Counted from the first letter of the stretch, positions 25,228 to 34,012 are shown. The stretch: 64,000 nt of DNA from G942493275 sp942493275 (GCA_942493275.1 OW818687.1:806001-870000); one strand, 5' to 3'. A program made the numbers and translations. Notes: a model not told the origin generated them from the sequence alone.

Positions 25228-25647
25228 ATGAAAGCCATGGTGAAGTGGCCCAAGGTGTTGTGGCGTAGTGTCGCGTTGACGGCTGCCGTCGCGCTGATTC
25301 TCGCAACAACGGCGGGCTTTGCTTTTGCGCTCCTTGATGAGTTTGGAGGGGCGTCATTCACAGCGCCGTACGCGCCGTATACGGCGGGTCCGGTAGTTCG
25401 TGAGGAGACCCGTCCGTATGCGCCCTATACCGCTGGTCCGGTAGTGCGCGAGGACGATTCGCGTCCGTACGCGCCATACACTGCCGGCCCTGTGGTTCGC
25501 GAGGATGAGCCGGAGCCGTACGCGCCATACACGGCAGGTCCTGTGGTTCGTGAGGATCCGCGTCCGTATGCGCCGTACACCGCTGGTCCGGTTGTGTCCG
25601 AGGACGAGCCGGTGCCAGAGCGTATCGGTAACTACCTGCTGCGTTAG
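25228..25647 (+). CDS. Secreted tandem-repeat protein (PYAPYTAGPVVRE repeats)
   Basis: A 139-residue protein. Residues 1-36 form a basic N-terminus and a hydrophobic segment ending in AFA, a likely signal peptide. Then five near-identical 13-17 residue units of PYAPYTAGPVV follow, joined by acidic RED/SED linkers, and a short tail ends in RIGNYLLR. The mature protein would be extended, Pro/Tyr-rich and acidic, like cell-surface or cell-wall repeat proteins. I recognise no family. GAGGAGGTG precedes the ATG. TTCGAG, 17 bases, TAGTGT upstream is a plausible promoter. The repeats are also conserved at DNA level, with synonymous differences. Confidence 0.88.
   Translation: MKAMVKWPKVLWRSVALTAAVALILATTAGFAFALLDEFGGASFTAPYAPYTAGPVVREETRPYAPYTAGPVVREDDSRPYAPYTAGPVVREDEPEPYAPYTAGPVVREDPRPYAPYTAGPVVSEDEPVPERIGNYLLR
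25366..25606 (+). repeat. Five in-frame coding repeats
   Basis: Five copies of a unit beginning CCGTACGCGCC, 45-51 bases long, encode PYAPYTAGPVV plus a variable acidic linker. Unit lengths differ by whole codons. Third-position differences between copies show selection on the protein rather than very recent duplication. Confidence 0.9.
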
Positions 25648-25653
25648 AGGTGA

Positions 25654-26118
25654 CTAGTTGAGAAAGTCGGATGCTTGCGTAGGCGGAAGGTCCTCGCCCC
25701 AGTCCATCCGGCCGTTGTCGCGCCAGTCGATGACGTGCCAGATCTCGTGGGCGAGGATCTTCTCTATGCCCACGGTGTGCTTCGCGCTCACGACGATCTC
25801 GCCGTCTTCGTAGTAGGCGACCGCTTCCTCGCCCGCCGGAGTGGTACCGATACTCACGGTCACGCCGTCCAGGTGGGTGTAGGCGGCCTGCAGCTCCGCG
25901 AGAGTCTCGCTGGCAAGACGCTCGTCTGCGGTGGCGTCGTTCTCGGCGGTCGCGGGCGCCTTGGTGGCAACGAGCGGCGCTGACGCCGGGCGTGCGAACG
26001 CGGCCGGCGACTCCACCTGATGGGTGCGCGTCATCGAGACCGCTGCGAAGGCCATCGAACCGGCGAACAGCAGCATCGCGACCGAGAGGTAGACGAGTTT
26101 GAGGCGGGTGGTATCCAT
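25654..26118 (-). CDS. Membrane-anchored HExxH protein (possible small metalloprotease)
   Basis: A 154-residue protein. An N-terminal helix (residues 8-28) anchors it, followed by an Ala/Pro-rich linker (about 35-65). The C-terminal half contains EKILAHEIWHVIDWRDNGRMDW, with the zinc-type motif HEIWH near residue 125. The following WRDN and acidic residues could supply a third ligand, but none is certain. At about 90 residues the catalytic region is smaller than most peptidase families. It converges on the repeat-protein gene, six bases away. The ATG follows GAGGGGC. Confidence 0.72.
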   Translation of the reverse strand: MDTTRLKLVYLSVAMLLFAGSMAFAAVSMTRTHQVESPAAFARPASAPLVATKAPATAENDATADERLASETLAELQAAYTHLDGVTVSIGTTPAGEEAVAYYEDGEIVVSAKHTVGIEKILAHEIWHVIDWRDNGRMDWGEDLPPTQASDFLN

Positions 26119-26165
26119 GCCCCTCGTGAAGCGAAGCGTGTGCCGACGCTAACGCCGTTCGCGGC

Positions 26166-26711
26166 TCAGCGAAGCTTCGACCACATCACCAGGTCGACCC
26201 GCTTCCCGTGATGCTCGCGATATGCGCGAAGCACGCCCTCACGCTCGAACCCGCACTTCTCGGCGAGACGAATCGAGGCGAGGTTGTCCTCGTGGGTCGT
26301 GATTTCGATGCGCGCGAACTGCATCGCTTGCCATGCCCACTCCGTGAGCAGCTGCACCGCCCGAGTGGCGACCCCCTGCCCTCGCGCCTCTGCCGACACC
26401 CAGTAGCCGATCTCGCCGATCTCCGGGTCGTCGCACGAACGCTCGACACCCACCGAGCCGAGAAGGGCGCCGTCTCGAGCCGACACGATCGCGAAGTTGG
26501 CGCCCGCACCGGACTCGAAGTCCGCAGGCACGCTCGCGAGCCAGCGTTGCACGCCCTCGAGGGTGTGGTTGGGCGGGATGCCCATAAAGCGCGGGATCTC
26601 GGGGTCCTGCACCGCGGCGCGAACCGCCTCGGCGTCGTCCATCGACCACCTGCGCAGGCGGATTTCGCCGTCAGCCAGGTCCGGATGCGGCAGATCAAGA
26701 CGCTGTGACAC
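26166..26711 (-). CDS. GNAT family N-acetyltransferase (RimJ/RimL-type)
   Basis: A 181-residue acetyltransferase. It opens with the RimJ/L-like strand ADGEIRLRRWSMDDAEAV, contains GEIGYWVSAEARGQGVATRAVQLL with the acetyl-CoA-binding RGQGVA loop, and ends ASIRLAEKCGFEREGVLRAY. Family members acetylate protein N-termini, amino acids or drugs; the target is unknown. The start is a GTG at 26711 after GGGAGG. The gene diverges from the multihaem cytochrome gene across 150 bp. Confidence 0.92.
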   Translation of the reverse strand: MSQRLDLPHPDLADGEIRLRRWSMDDAEAVRAAVQDPEIPRFMGIPPNHTLEGVQRWLASVPADFESGAGANFAIVSARDGALLGSVGVERSCDDPEIGEIGYWVSAEARGQGVATRAVQLLTEWAWQAMQFARIEITTHEDNLASIRLAEKCGFEREGVLRAYREHHGKRVDLVMWSKLR

Positions 26712-26862
26712 TGCGGAGACCTCCCTTGGCGTGGACGCACTTCGAAAGCATACCAGCGGCGGGTACACCTGCGGTTCCTCGCCGTCATTGCTGATTGCTG
26801 TCCGTGAGCTGCGGGTAGGCACTCAAGAACGAGCCCGCGATGCCCGCGCAACGGAGCAGATC

Positions 26863-28245
26863 ATGGCACGCACCCGGGATTGGTTCCTCAGCCTGAGTAT
26901 GGCCACGCGTATCGTGGCTGTCGTAAGTGCTGTCGCGATTCTCGGCGTCGCGTTCATCGCCGTGGCCCGAGCGACCGACCAACCGGACTTCTGCCGCTCG
27001 TGCCACGAGATGACGCCCTATCACGACGCGTGGTCGCAGGGGCCTCACAAGGACCTGTCCTGCATCGAATGCCACGTGGACGACGGTGAAGTCGAGCGTC
27101 TGCTGCACAAGTTCGTCGCGCTCGGCGAGGTCGTCTCCCACGTGCGCGGGGACACGGCGTTTCCCCGCAACACCCTCGCCTCCGTGCCTGACGAGCGTTG
27201 CAAGCGCTGCCACGAACAGGTGGAGGTCGAGAATCTCGACTTCGATCACGCGCTCCACGCGAGCCGGGGACCGTGCATGAAGTGCCACGTCGAGGTCGGG
27301 CACTCCGTGTCGGTCGCCGAGCTGAAGAAGGCCGGCATCTACAGCGGCGCCACCCCCTCGTTCCCGGCGACCGACACCAGCACCATCGCCGTCGTGGACG
27401 AAGGCCGAGCCAACCTCCCCGGCCACGTCTCGATCTACTGCTCGAGGTGCCACATCATGACCGGCACGAAGTGCTCGGCGTGCCACGAGCAGCCCCACGA
27501 GAAGCGCGGCGACTGCGCGACGTGCCACGCGCCCGGACTGACGTTCGTGTTCGAGCACCCGAAGGACCGGAAGGACTGCGGGACCTGCCACACCAAGAAC
27601 GCGACCCACACGACCATCGAAGGAGAGTGCGGCGACTGCCACAAGGAGCCCGGCGTCGCGTGGTCGTTCGTGCACCCGGCAAAGACCGCGACCTGCACCG
27701 ACTGCCACACCCGACCCGTCGATCACCGTGACGGAGCGTGCTCCGCGTGCCACGCCGCCGGCGAGAAGTGGGCGTTCTCGCACCCGGGCGGGCGCGCCAA
27801 ATGCAGCGGCTGCCACCCGCGTCCCGCTAAGCACCGCCCCGGCGAATGCTCGGAATGCCACGGTCAGACAGGCGTGAGCTGGAAGTATCGCCACCCCGGC
27901 GCCGGTTCCACGTGCACCACCTGCCACACGCGCCCGAGGGGGCACAGTTCCCGCTCCTGCCCGACGTGCCACGCCGTCGGTGTCAGCTGGGCGTTCCGTC
28001 ACCCGTCATCATCCAACTGCACGGCCTGTCACAAGGCGCCCGCAAACCACTATGGGAGCGGGTGCTCCGCGTGTCATTCTCCCAGCAGGTCGTGGAAGAA
28101 CGCGACGTTCAGCCATGCGAGAATCCCGGGCGGAGAGCATTCGTACCGCAGTTTCGCGTGCGTGAACTGTCACCCGAGCGGCTATTCGTCCCACACGTGC
28201 GCCAAGTGCCACGACTCAGCAAGCGGACCAAGCGAAGACGACTGA
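26863..28245 (+). CDS. Membrane-anchored 19-haem c-type cytochrome (NapC/NirT N-terminus)
   Basis: A 460-residue protein with 19 CxxCH haem-binding motifs. A single N-terminal helix (about 14-38) is followed by the NapC/NirT-like tetrahaem start (FCRSCHEMTPYHDAWSQGPHKDLSC). From about residue 200 the chain consists of repeating 30-40 residue units with the pattern W-x-F-x-HP, CxxCH, PxxH, CxxCH, giving a wire-like array. It should sit outside the membrane and take electrons from the quinol pool to an external or periplasmic acceptor. ACGGAG precedes the ATG at 26863. It needs a cytochrome c maturation system; a CcmF homologue lies at 49.6 kb. Confidence 0.94.
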   Translation: MARTRDWFLSLSMATRIVAVVSAVAILGVAFIAVARATDQPDFCRSCHEMTPYHDAWSQGPHKDLSCIECHVDDGEVERLLHKFVALGEVVSHVRGDTAFPRNTLASVPDERCKRCHEQVEVENLDFDHALHASRGPCMKCHVEVGHSVSVAELKKAGIYSGATPSFPATDTSTIAVVDEGRANLPGHVSIYCSRCHIMTGTKCSACHEQPHEKRGDCATCHAPGLTFVFEHPKDRKDCGTCHTKNATHTTIEGECGDCHKEPGVAWSFVHPAKTATCTDCHTRPVDHRDGACSACHAAGEKWAFSHPGGRAKCSGCHPRPAKHRPGECSECHGQTGVSWKYRHPGAGSTCTTCHTRPRGHSSRSCPTCHAVGVSWAFRHPSSSNCTACHKAPANHYGSGCSACHSPSRSWKNATFSHARIPGGEHSYRSFACVNCHPSGYSSHTCAKCHDSASGPSEDD

Positions 28246-28251
28246 CTGACC

Positions 28252-28770
28252 TCAGGCCTCGTCGAACGCCCTCTGCACGTCGGCGATCACGATCTTCTTC
28301 ATCTTGAGCATGGCGTTGGTCGCGGCGAGCGCCTTAGTCCGATCCGGGTCCGACAAGAGCTCGCCGAGACGACGCGGCACAATCTGCCACGACAGCCCGA
28401 ACCGGTCTTTGAGCCATCCGCACTGCTCGGCCTCGGGAACCGCTGAGAGCAGTCCCCAGAAGTGGTCGACCTCGTCTTGATCCTCGCACTCGACGTAGAA
28501 GGAGACGGCCTCGTTGAACTGGAAGACGGGCCCGCCGTCGAGCGCCATGAACCGCTGGCCGCCGAGTTCGAAGATGGCGGTGAGCACCTTGCCCTCCATC
28601 TGCTCTGCGCCCGGGACCTCCATGCCCTTCTCGTACCGCGCGATGCTGATGATGTGAGAGTCGCCCCTCGAGTGTGGCGCGCTGTTGAACGCCGAGATGT
28701 AGAAGTCGATAGCTTCCTCGGTGTCGACGTCGAACCACAACGACGGAATGATCTTCTGCGTGTTGCTCAT
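28252..28770 (-). CDS. PhnB-like VOC family protein
   Basis: A 172-residue protein of the PhnB/3-demethylubiquinone methyltransferase-like VOC group: IIPSLWFDVDTEEAIDFY at the start, then GGQRFMALDGGPVFQFNEAVSFYVEC and GLSWQIVPRRL. Despite the database name, most members have no shown methyltransferase activity. The ATG at 28770 follows GAAGGGAGC. It sits 40 bases downstream of a second PhnB/VOC gene in the same orientation, so the pair is probably one transcript. Confidence 0.92.
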   Translation of the reverse strand: MSNTQKIIPSLWFDVDTEEAIDFYISAFNSAPHSRGDSHIISIARYEKGMEVPGAEQMEGKVLTAIFELGGQRFMALDGGPVFQFNEAVSFYVECEDQDEVDHFWGLLSAVPEAEQCGWLKDRFGLSWQIVPRRLGELLSDPDRTKALAATNAMLKMKKIVIADVQRAFDEA

Positions 28771-28810
28771 CTGCGTGCTCCCTTCGCAAGCGACGTGGAC
28801 GGTGCGGCTG

Positions 28811-29260
28811 TCACGCCGGAGGCATTTGGAATTGAACCGAGCCGGTAAACGAGACCATCCACTGGATACCGAACCGATCCACGCAGATGCCGTACTTCTC
28901 GGCCCATTGCGTGGAGGCGAGCGGCATCTCGACCCGACCACCGTCGGAGAGACCGGCGAACACGCGGTCCGCCTCCTCGGCGGAGTCCGCCTCGAGGTAG
29001 ATGAAGGAGTTGGTGCCGACAACCAGCCCCTCGGCGTCAGGCCCCACGACGTCTGAGCCCATCAGGTTGGTGCCCTCGGCGATTGGAAGCGCGATGTGGG
29101 CGACCTTGTTCAGGTCGGACTCGGACGCGCCCATCGGGTTGTCGCCGAACTCCCTGAACCGGACCACGCCGAGCAGCTCACCGCCGAATACCGACCTGTA
29201 GAACTCGAACGCCTCCTCGGCGTTGCCCTTGAAATTGAGATATGGATGGACCGATTGCAT
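28811..29260 (-). CDS. PhnB-like VOC family protein
   Basis: A 149-residue protein with the PhnB layout: QSVHPYLNFKGNAEEAFEFY, then NKVAHIALPI, SFIYLEADSAEEADRVF and the closing YGICVDRFGIQWMVSF. It is a paralogue-like neighbour of the next VOC gene but belongs to a different subgroup. The ATG at 29260 follows GGGGAGGC; longer frames run into unrelated sequence. No substrate can be given. Confidence 0.92.
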   Translation of the reverse strand: MQSVHPYLNFKGNAEEAFEFYRSVFGGELLGVVRFREFGDNPMGASESDLNKVAHIALPIAEGTNLMGSDVVGPDAEGLVVGTNSFIYLEADSAEEADRVFAGLSDGGRVEMPLASTQWAEKYGICVDRFGIQWMVSFTGSVQFQMPPA

Positions 29261-29325
29261 CTGTGCCGCCTCCCCGGATCGTCTGAACACGTACCGGGAA
29301 TGCATCCCCTCATTCAGTCGAGCCG

Positions 29326-30693
29326 TCACACGAACCCGAACAGCGGCGGAAAGGCGATCACGACGATTGCCGCCCAGATCGCGTAGACCGGCAGGTAGCG
29401 CATCTGCCACGCCTCGATCTCGGCGAATGTGCGCTTGCCCCTCAGGAATCCGGTCTGCAGATATGCCGACCACAGCAGGTTCACCAGCAGGATGAGGTTC
29501 AGGCCGAGTGCGGCTGTCTTGTTGGCGCTGAAGCCGTACTGGCCGAGGCGAACGGCGATGCTCGTCAGTGCGAACACGTCGACCGCGAGTGCGCACCCAA
29601 CCAGCACGAGCTGGATTCGGTCGAACAACCCAGGGGCCGCATACGGATCACGTGCGGAGATCGCATAAAGCAGCATCGCGAGCACAACGACGAGCAGCAG
29701 GTCGAACAGAATGAGCACCTCGCGCTCGACATCCACGAACCCGCGTGACCAGACCACGCCGACAAGCAGCGCGACGAGCATGATCGCGAAAAGGGGCGTG
29801 AACACGCGCGCGAGCATCGGAGCCAGGCCGCCGACCAGGTTTCGCCGGGTCTCGACCAGCCACGCGGCGACGATCACGGCGGCCATGGCACCGCAGGGCA
29901 GCACCCACTCGGAGACGAAGGTCTCGGCACTCACACCGATGGCCTCGAACACGCCGATCGTCATGGCCGAGAGAACACCCCCGCCGAGCGCGATCAGCAC
30001 GTAGGTGATCAGCCACTCGCCCGTGAACCGTGAGTACTCCATCCTGCGGGGCACGGACAGCCAGTTGCCGCCGGCGTATACCACTCCAACCGCCAGCCAC
30101 AACACGATCGGCAGATGGATGGCCGAGAGGATCATCGTCTGGCCGCCGATAGCGAGCGGATATACGTTCGCGAACACCGCGCCCGCGACGAGAACGCCTG
30201 ACACGGCGATGAGCTGTCGGCGAGCCGGGCGATGCAGCCACGCGAACAAGGCCGTCAGGAACGGAAGCACGAACAGGCTGATGTTCATCACGTAGAACTC
30301 TTCGCCGTCGCCGCCGAAGCCTATTCCGAACAGCTCGGGGACTTTGATCGCGAGGCCGGCGGCTGCGGCGAGACCGAGCATGAGCAGGAACTCAGTGGTG
30401 GCCGCACGACCCGAGACCGGCTTCGAGGTGCCTTCTTCTTGCGAGGAAAGCAACGTCTCCGCATAGTCTCGCGCGAACGCGCGGGATGCCGCATCGTCCT
30501 CGGAAACGCGCTTGAGCGCAACGAGGAACGCCTCATCGGCGTCGAGACCCGTGGCCATCAGATCGGCAGCGCCGGTCCGAAGCTGCTCCTCGGCCTGCGC
30601 GAGACGCGGATCGCCCGCCTCGCCGCGCTCGGAGACGAAAGTCCGCCATCGGTCGAGCCTCGATTGGATCGCGCCTGCGGTGTCATCGCTCAC
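29326..30693 (-). CDS. Permease-prefix/DUF4153-type integral membrane protein
   Basis: A 455-residue protein. The first 85 residues are soluble and helical, resembling the permease prefix domain 1 (RLDRWRTFVSERG, ADEAFLVALKRVSEDDAASRAFARDYAETL). About ten to eleven membrane helices follow, of the DUF4153 kind. Function unknown. Such prefix domains often occur on transporter-like proteins near PadR regulators, but none is adjacent here. It starts at a GTG ten bases after AGGGAGG. Confidence 0.82.
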   Translation of the reverse strand: MSDDTAGAIQSRLDRWRTFVSERGEAGDPRLAQAEEQLRTGAADLMATGLDADEAFLVALKRVSEDDAASRAFARDYAETLLSSQEEGTSKPVSGRAATTEFLLMLGLAAAAGLAIKVPELFGIGFGGDGEEFYVMNISLFVLPFLTALFAWLHRPARRQLIAVSGVLVAGAVFANVYPLAIGGQTMILSAIHLPIVLWLAVGVVYAGGNWLSVPRRMEYSRFTGEWLITYVLIALGGGVLSAMTIGVFEAIGVSAETFVSEWVLPCGAMAAVIVAAWLVETRRNLVGGLAPMLARVFTPLFAIMLVALLVGVVWSRGFVDVEREVLILFDLLLVVVLAMLLYAISARDPYAAPGLFDRIQLVLVGCALAVDVFALTSIAVRLGQYGFSANKTAALGLNLILLVNLLWSAYLQTGFLRGKRTFAEIEAWQMRYLPVYAIWAAIVVIAFPPLFGFV

Positions 30694-30851
30694 GTCTGGC
30701 CTGCCTCCCTGTGCGGCTTATCGAACCGCATCGAGCATACCCGCACATTATCCCGACCTTTCCCAATGTTTGCCTCGCGTGGCGCCGACGTCATCGTCCC
30801 GCAACACTCGGCTGGGGCCCGATGCTAGAATCGCCGCGATTGGAGACGACA

Positions 30852-32090
30852 TTGAACCCGCGAACCGATTCCTGGCTGCGAACATTCCTGATCATCTTCA
30901 CCGGGCAGGCGTTTTCGCTGCTCGGCAGTGCCGCGATCAACTTCGCGCTCGTGTGGTGGCTCACCGCCGAGACCGGCTCGGCTACGGTCCTGGCGTACGC
31001 CTCGATCGCCGCCATCCTGCCGCAAGCGCTTCTCGGACCTGTCGCCGGACCCTTCGTCGACCGATGGGACCGCCGGCTCACCATCATCGCCGCCGACCTG
31101 TTCGTCGCCGGCACAAGCATCGTGCTCATCGCCCTGTTCGCGGCGGGGACGCCGTCGACCGCCGCGGTGATTGCGATCATCGCCGCGCGCGCTCTGGGCG
31201 CCGCGTTCCACACCCCGGCAAGTCAGGCGGCGGTGCCGATGTACGTGCCCGCCGAGCATCTGATGCGCGTGGCCGGGTGGAACTTCTTCCTCGGCTCGGG
31301 CGTGGCCATGGCCGGCCCCGTGCTGGGAGCGCTGCTCATCGCAACCCTGTCGATGCCGGTCGTGTTCGCCCTCGACGTGGCCGGTGCACTCATCGCGGTC
31401 GGGTCGCTCCTGCTCGTCCGGATTCCCCATCCGCAGCGTCCTGATTCGAGCAGCACGCCCGACTTCGTCGGCGAGTTCGTCGAGGGATGGCGCGAGCTCG
31501 TCCAGCACCGCGGGCTTCTCGACATGACACTCATGCTCACGGCTGTGACGCTGCTCTATATGCCGATCAACGCGCTCTTCCCGCTGATGACGCGCGCTCA
31601 CTTCAACGGCGGCGCGGGTGCCGCGAGCATCGCCGAGCTCGCTTTTGGTGCGGGGATGCTGATCGGCTCCCTCGCGATCGGCGCCCTCTCCGCGCGCTTC
31701 TCAGGCGTCCGGCTCGTGGCGGCGGGCATCCTCCTGATCGGCACTGCGTTGGCGATCTCGGGCCTTCTGCCGTCCTCGGCCTTCTGGGCCTTCGCCGTGC
31801 TGTGCGTTGCGATGGGCGTCTCGGCACCGATGTTCGGCGCGCCGCTGACCGCGATGTTCCAGACCCTAATCGATCCGGCGAAGCTGGGCCGCGTCATGTC
31901 GCTGTACATGACGATGACGATGCTCGTTGCCCCGATCGGGCTGGCGTTCGCAGGCCCGCTGGCCGAGAAGACCGGCGTCGCTCCCTGGTTCGCGATCTCG
32001 GGTGCGCTCATCGCCGTGCTGGGAGTGCTGCTTCGGGCGATACCGTCGGTTCGCGCGCTCGACGCACTGGTCGCTGCGGCGACTGATTGA
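30852..32090 (+). CDS. MFS transporter (MFS_3, drug/siderophore-exporter type)
   Basis: About 412 residues and twelve helices. The N-terminus LIIFTGQAFSLLGSAAINFALVWWL and the loop VDRWDRRLTIIAADL (motif A-like) mark the MFS_3 group that includes EntS-like and macrolide exporters. A PxxG-type motif GPVLGALL is in helix 5. I prefer the TTG at 30852, six bases after GGAGACG; an in-frame ATG at 30822 with a weaker site is the alternative. TAGAAT at 30825 could be the -10 box, which would favour the TTG. Confidence 0.88.
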   Translation: MNPRTDSWLRTFLIIFTGQAFSLLGSAAINFALVWWLTAETGSATVLAYASIAAILPQALLGPVAGPFVDRWDRRLTIIAADLFVAGTSIVLIALFAAGTPSTAAVIAIIAARALGAAFHTPASQAAVPMYVPAEHLMRVAGWNFFLGSGVAMAGPVLGALLIATLSMPVVFALDVAGALIAVGSLLLVRIPHPQRPDSSSTPDFVGEFVEGWRELVQHRGLLDMTLMLTAVTLLYMPINALFPLMTRAHFNGGAGAASIAELAFGAGMLIGSLAIGALSARFSGVRLVAAGILLIGTALAISGLLPSSAFWAFAVLCVAMGVSAPMFGAPLTAMFQTLIDPAKLGRVMSLYMTMTMLVAPIGLAFAGPLAEKTGVAPWFAISGALIAVLGVLLRAIPSVRALDALVAAATD

Positions 32091-32184
32091 TCGGTTTGGC
32101 CGGCTGGCTGATTCTCGGCGGATGAGGGTATCAGCCAAAAGTGGGACTCTCTCGGTTGTCCATCGCAGATGGAGGGAGTGCATC

Positions 32185-32430
32185 ATGACGGATGTCATTC
32201 ACGAACGTGAGAGCACCAGCTACGGTGCTTGGGTCCTCGGCGTCGTCCTGGCCATCCTCGTTCTACTCGTCGCGTGGTGGCTGTTCTGGAGTTCGGCTTC
32301 TCCACTCACGCAGGATGACGACACGATCATCGTCGTACCCCCCGAGCAGACTCAGCCGCAGACGCCGCCGCAAGAAGCCCCGGACGTCGACGTCGTAGTC
32401 CCGCCGCCAGCGGAGGAAACCACACCGTAG
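32185..32430 (+). CDS. Small single-pass membrane protein with acidic Pro-rich tail
   Basis: An 81-residue protein: a polar N-terminus (residues 1-14), one Val/Leu-rich helix with WWLFW at its end, and an extracytoplasmic tail rich in Pro, Gln, Asp and Val (TQPQTPPQEAPDVDVVVPPP). No family recognised. GGAGGGAG stands a few bases before the ATG, an excellent ribosome-binding site, so it is very probably translated. Confidence 0.72.
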   Translation: MTDVIHERESTSYGAWVLGVVLAILVLLVAWWLFWSSASPLTQDDDTIIVVPPEQTQPQTPPQEAPDVDVVVPPPAEETTP

Positions 32431-32486
32431 CGTCACGGTATCCAGTCCCATCGCCGCGCGACCGAGGCGTGACTATAGCCGCGCCC

Positions 32487-33128
32487 TCAGTCCCTCATCG
32501 TCAGCGACGTGACCGAGGGGCTCTCGGCGAGCGCGGCAATGCCTGCCCGGTGCTCGCTGAGGCGTCCCACCGCACGCCATGACACCTCGGTGGATTCTTC
32601 GGACCACTTCAAGCTCACCAGGGTCAAGCCGAGACCAGCTTCGATGAGCGGCGTCGACACCGAGTTCGGGTCCACTATCGAAGAGTCGTAGACAACCTCG
32701 TAGAGGCGCGAATCTTTCCGCATGTGGCTCAGATCGATGAGGCCCAGCACCTCCAGTACGAACAGCGTGAGCACCGTCCCGAACCCGACGACGAGATACT
32801 GCCCCATCCCGGCGGAGACTCCCAGCGCGGCGGCAATCCACACGGTCGCCGCGGTGGTAATCCCCAGCACCTGCCCCCGGTCTTGAATGACCACGCCGGC
32901 GCCGATGAACCCGATACCGGTAGCGATGCCCGCGGCGATGCGCGCGGACTCGACAGGAACGCTGAGGCCCGCCGTCAAGACGAACACCGCGCTTCCGCAC
33001 GAGACGAGTGCCAGGGTGCGAATGCCCGCGACCTTGTCGAGCCGTTCGCGCTCGAAACCTATCAAGAAGCCCGCAGCCGTCGCCGCCGCCATACGCACGA
33101 CTGCATCGATGACGCTGATCGGCTCCAC
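32487..33128 (-). CDS. MgtC/SapB family membrane protein
   Basis: A 213-residue protein. The N-terminal five-helix domain carries the MgtC hallmarks AAGFLIGFERERLDKVAGIRT and GIGFIGAGVVIQDRGQVLGIT, followed by AATVWIAAALGVSAGMG. A soluble ACT-like C-terminal domain follows from about 140. MgtC proteins affect magnesium-limited growth and ATP synthase activity in some bacteria. It begins at a GTG after GGAGG. Confidence 0.93.
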   Translation of the reverse strand: MEPISVIDAVVRMAAATAAGFLIGFERERLDKVAGIRTLALVSCGSAVFVLTAGLSVPVESARIAAGIATGIGFIGAGVVIQDRGQVLGITTAATVWIAAALGVSAGMGQYLVVGFGTVLTLFVLEVLGLIDLSHMRKDSRLYEVVYDSSIVDPNSVSTPLIEAGLGLTLVSLKWSEESTEVSWRAVGRLSEHRAGIAALAESPSVTSLTMRD

Positions 33129-33187
33129 TTGCTCGGACCTCCGTACCAGGGCTACGTACCCCTGTTGGTACCCAGCCTGGGCGGCAG

Positions 33188-34012
33188 CTACATCGGCTTC
33201 ATGCGTCCCGTCACCCGCGCCCACATCAACTTGAACCCGCCGAGCATGCCGCGGACCGCACTCCCCGCGCTGCGCACGTCACCCGAGCCCGTGCCCGGCA
33301 CGGTGCACGCGGCATCCACGAGTGCGGGTCCGACCGCCTCGATGGGCGTGCCGATGGCATCGAGCACGATCCGGATGTTGTCGACGATCGGCTCCAGGCC
33401 GGGCGTCACAGCCATGTCCGCGCCGTAGAAGTCCGTGTCCACCATCCCCGGCATGAACACGAGGATGGAGACTGGATTGTCCTTATGCTCCGCGGCGAGG
33501 CTCCGGGTGAAGACCGTGACCCCTGCCTTGGTGGCCGCGTAGGCGGCGGTGTAGGCAGCCGCGTCTCCGCGGCCACCGCGACCGGAGACGTTGATGAGCA
33601 CGCCGCCCCCGCGTTGGATGAAGTACGGCACGACCATCTTCGAGGCCACCATTGTCCCGACCAGGTTGATGTCGACGATCGAGCGAATCTCGTCCGGCGA
33701 GGTGTCGATGTGAGTCCTCAGGCCGAGCGAGATGCCGGCGTTGTTCACCCACACGTCGACTGCGCCATGGGCCGCGATGGCGTGTGCGAGCAACTCCTCC
33801 AGCGCGGAGGGATCGGCCACGTCGCAGGGCATTCCCGAGACGTTCGCGCCACGGCTCCGAAGCGCGGCAACCGTCTCGTCGACTGCGCTCGCCGAGCGCG
33901 AGCTCACCACCACCGTGGCGCCAGCGTCGGCGCACGCCTCGGCCATCGCCCGACCGATGCCGCGCGTCGAACCGGTGATCACCACGACCTTGCCGCCGAG
34001 TGCGCCCGCCAT
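33188..34012 (-). CDS. Short-chain dehydrogenase/reductase (SDR)
   Basis: A 274-residue classical SDR. The cofactor loop TGSTRGIG is near residue 13, the NNAG motif follows at about 90, and the catalytic Tyr/Lys pair appears as YAATK near 155-160 after the NVSGRGGRG strand carrying the catalytic Ser. The residues after strand 2 (SSRS) favour NADP(H). The C-terminus is longer than minimal, ending in a basic ARVTGRMKPM. No neighbouring pathway reveals the substrate. The ATG at 34012 follows GAGGGGGA; the SOUL gene is 20 bases upstream on the same strand. Confidence 0.93.
   Translation of the reverse strand: MAGALGGKVVVITGSTRGIGRAMAEACADAGATVVVSSRSASAVDETVAALRSRGANVSGMPCDVADPSALEELLAHAIAAHGAVDVWVNNAGISLGLRTHIDTSPDEIRSIVDINLVGTMVASKMVVPYFIQRGGGVLINVSGRGGRGDAAAYTAAYAATKAGVTVFTRSLAAEHKDNPVSILVFMPGMVDTDFYGADMAVTPGLEPIVDNIRIVLDAIGTPIEAVGPALVDAACTVPGTGSGDVRSAGSAVRGMLGGFKLMWARVTGRMKPM

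Noticed and set aside
25366..25606. Coding repeats considered as a CRISPR array
   Set aside because: The units are in frame, encode one protein motif and have no unique spacers.
27046..28002. Long minus-strand frame opposite the cytochrome gene (part of a 405-codon frame)
   Set aside because: It is Arg/Ala/Val-rich and results from the GC-biased codons of the 19-haem gene on the other strand.
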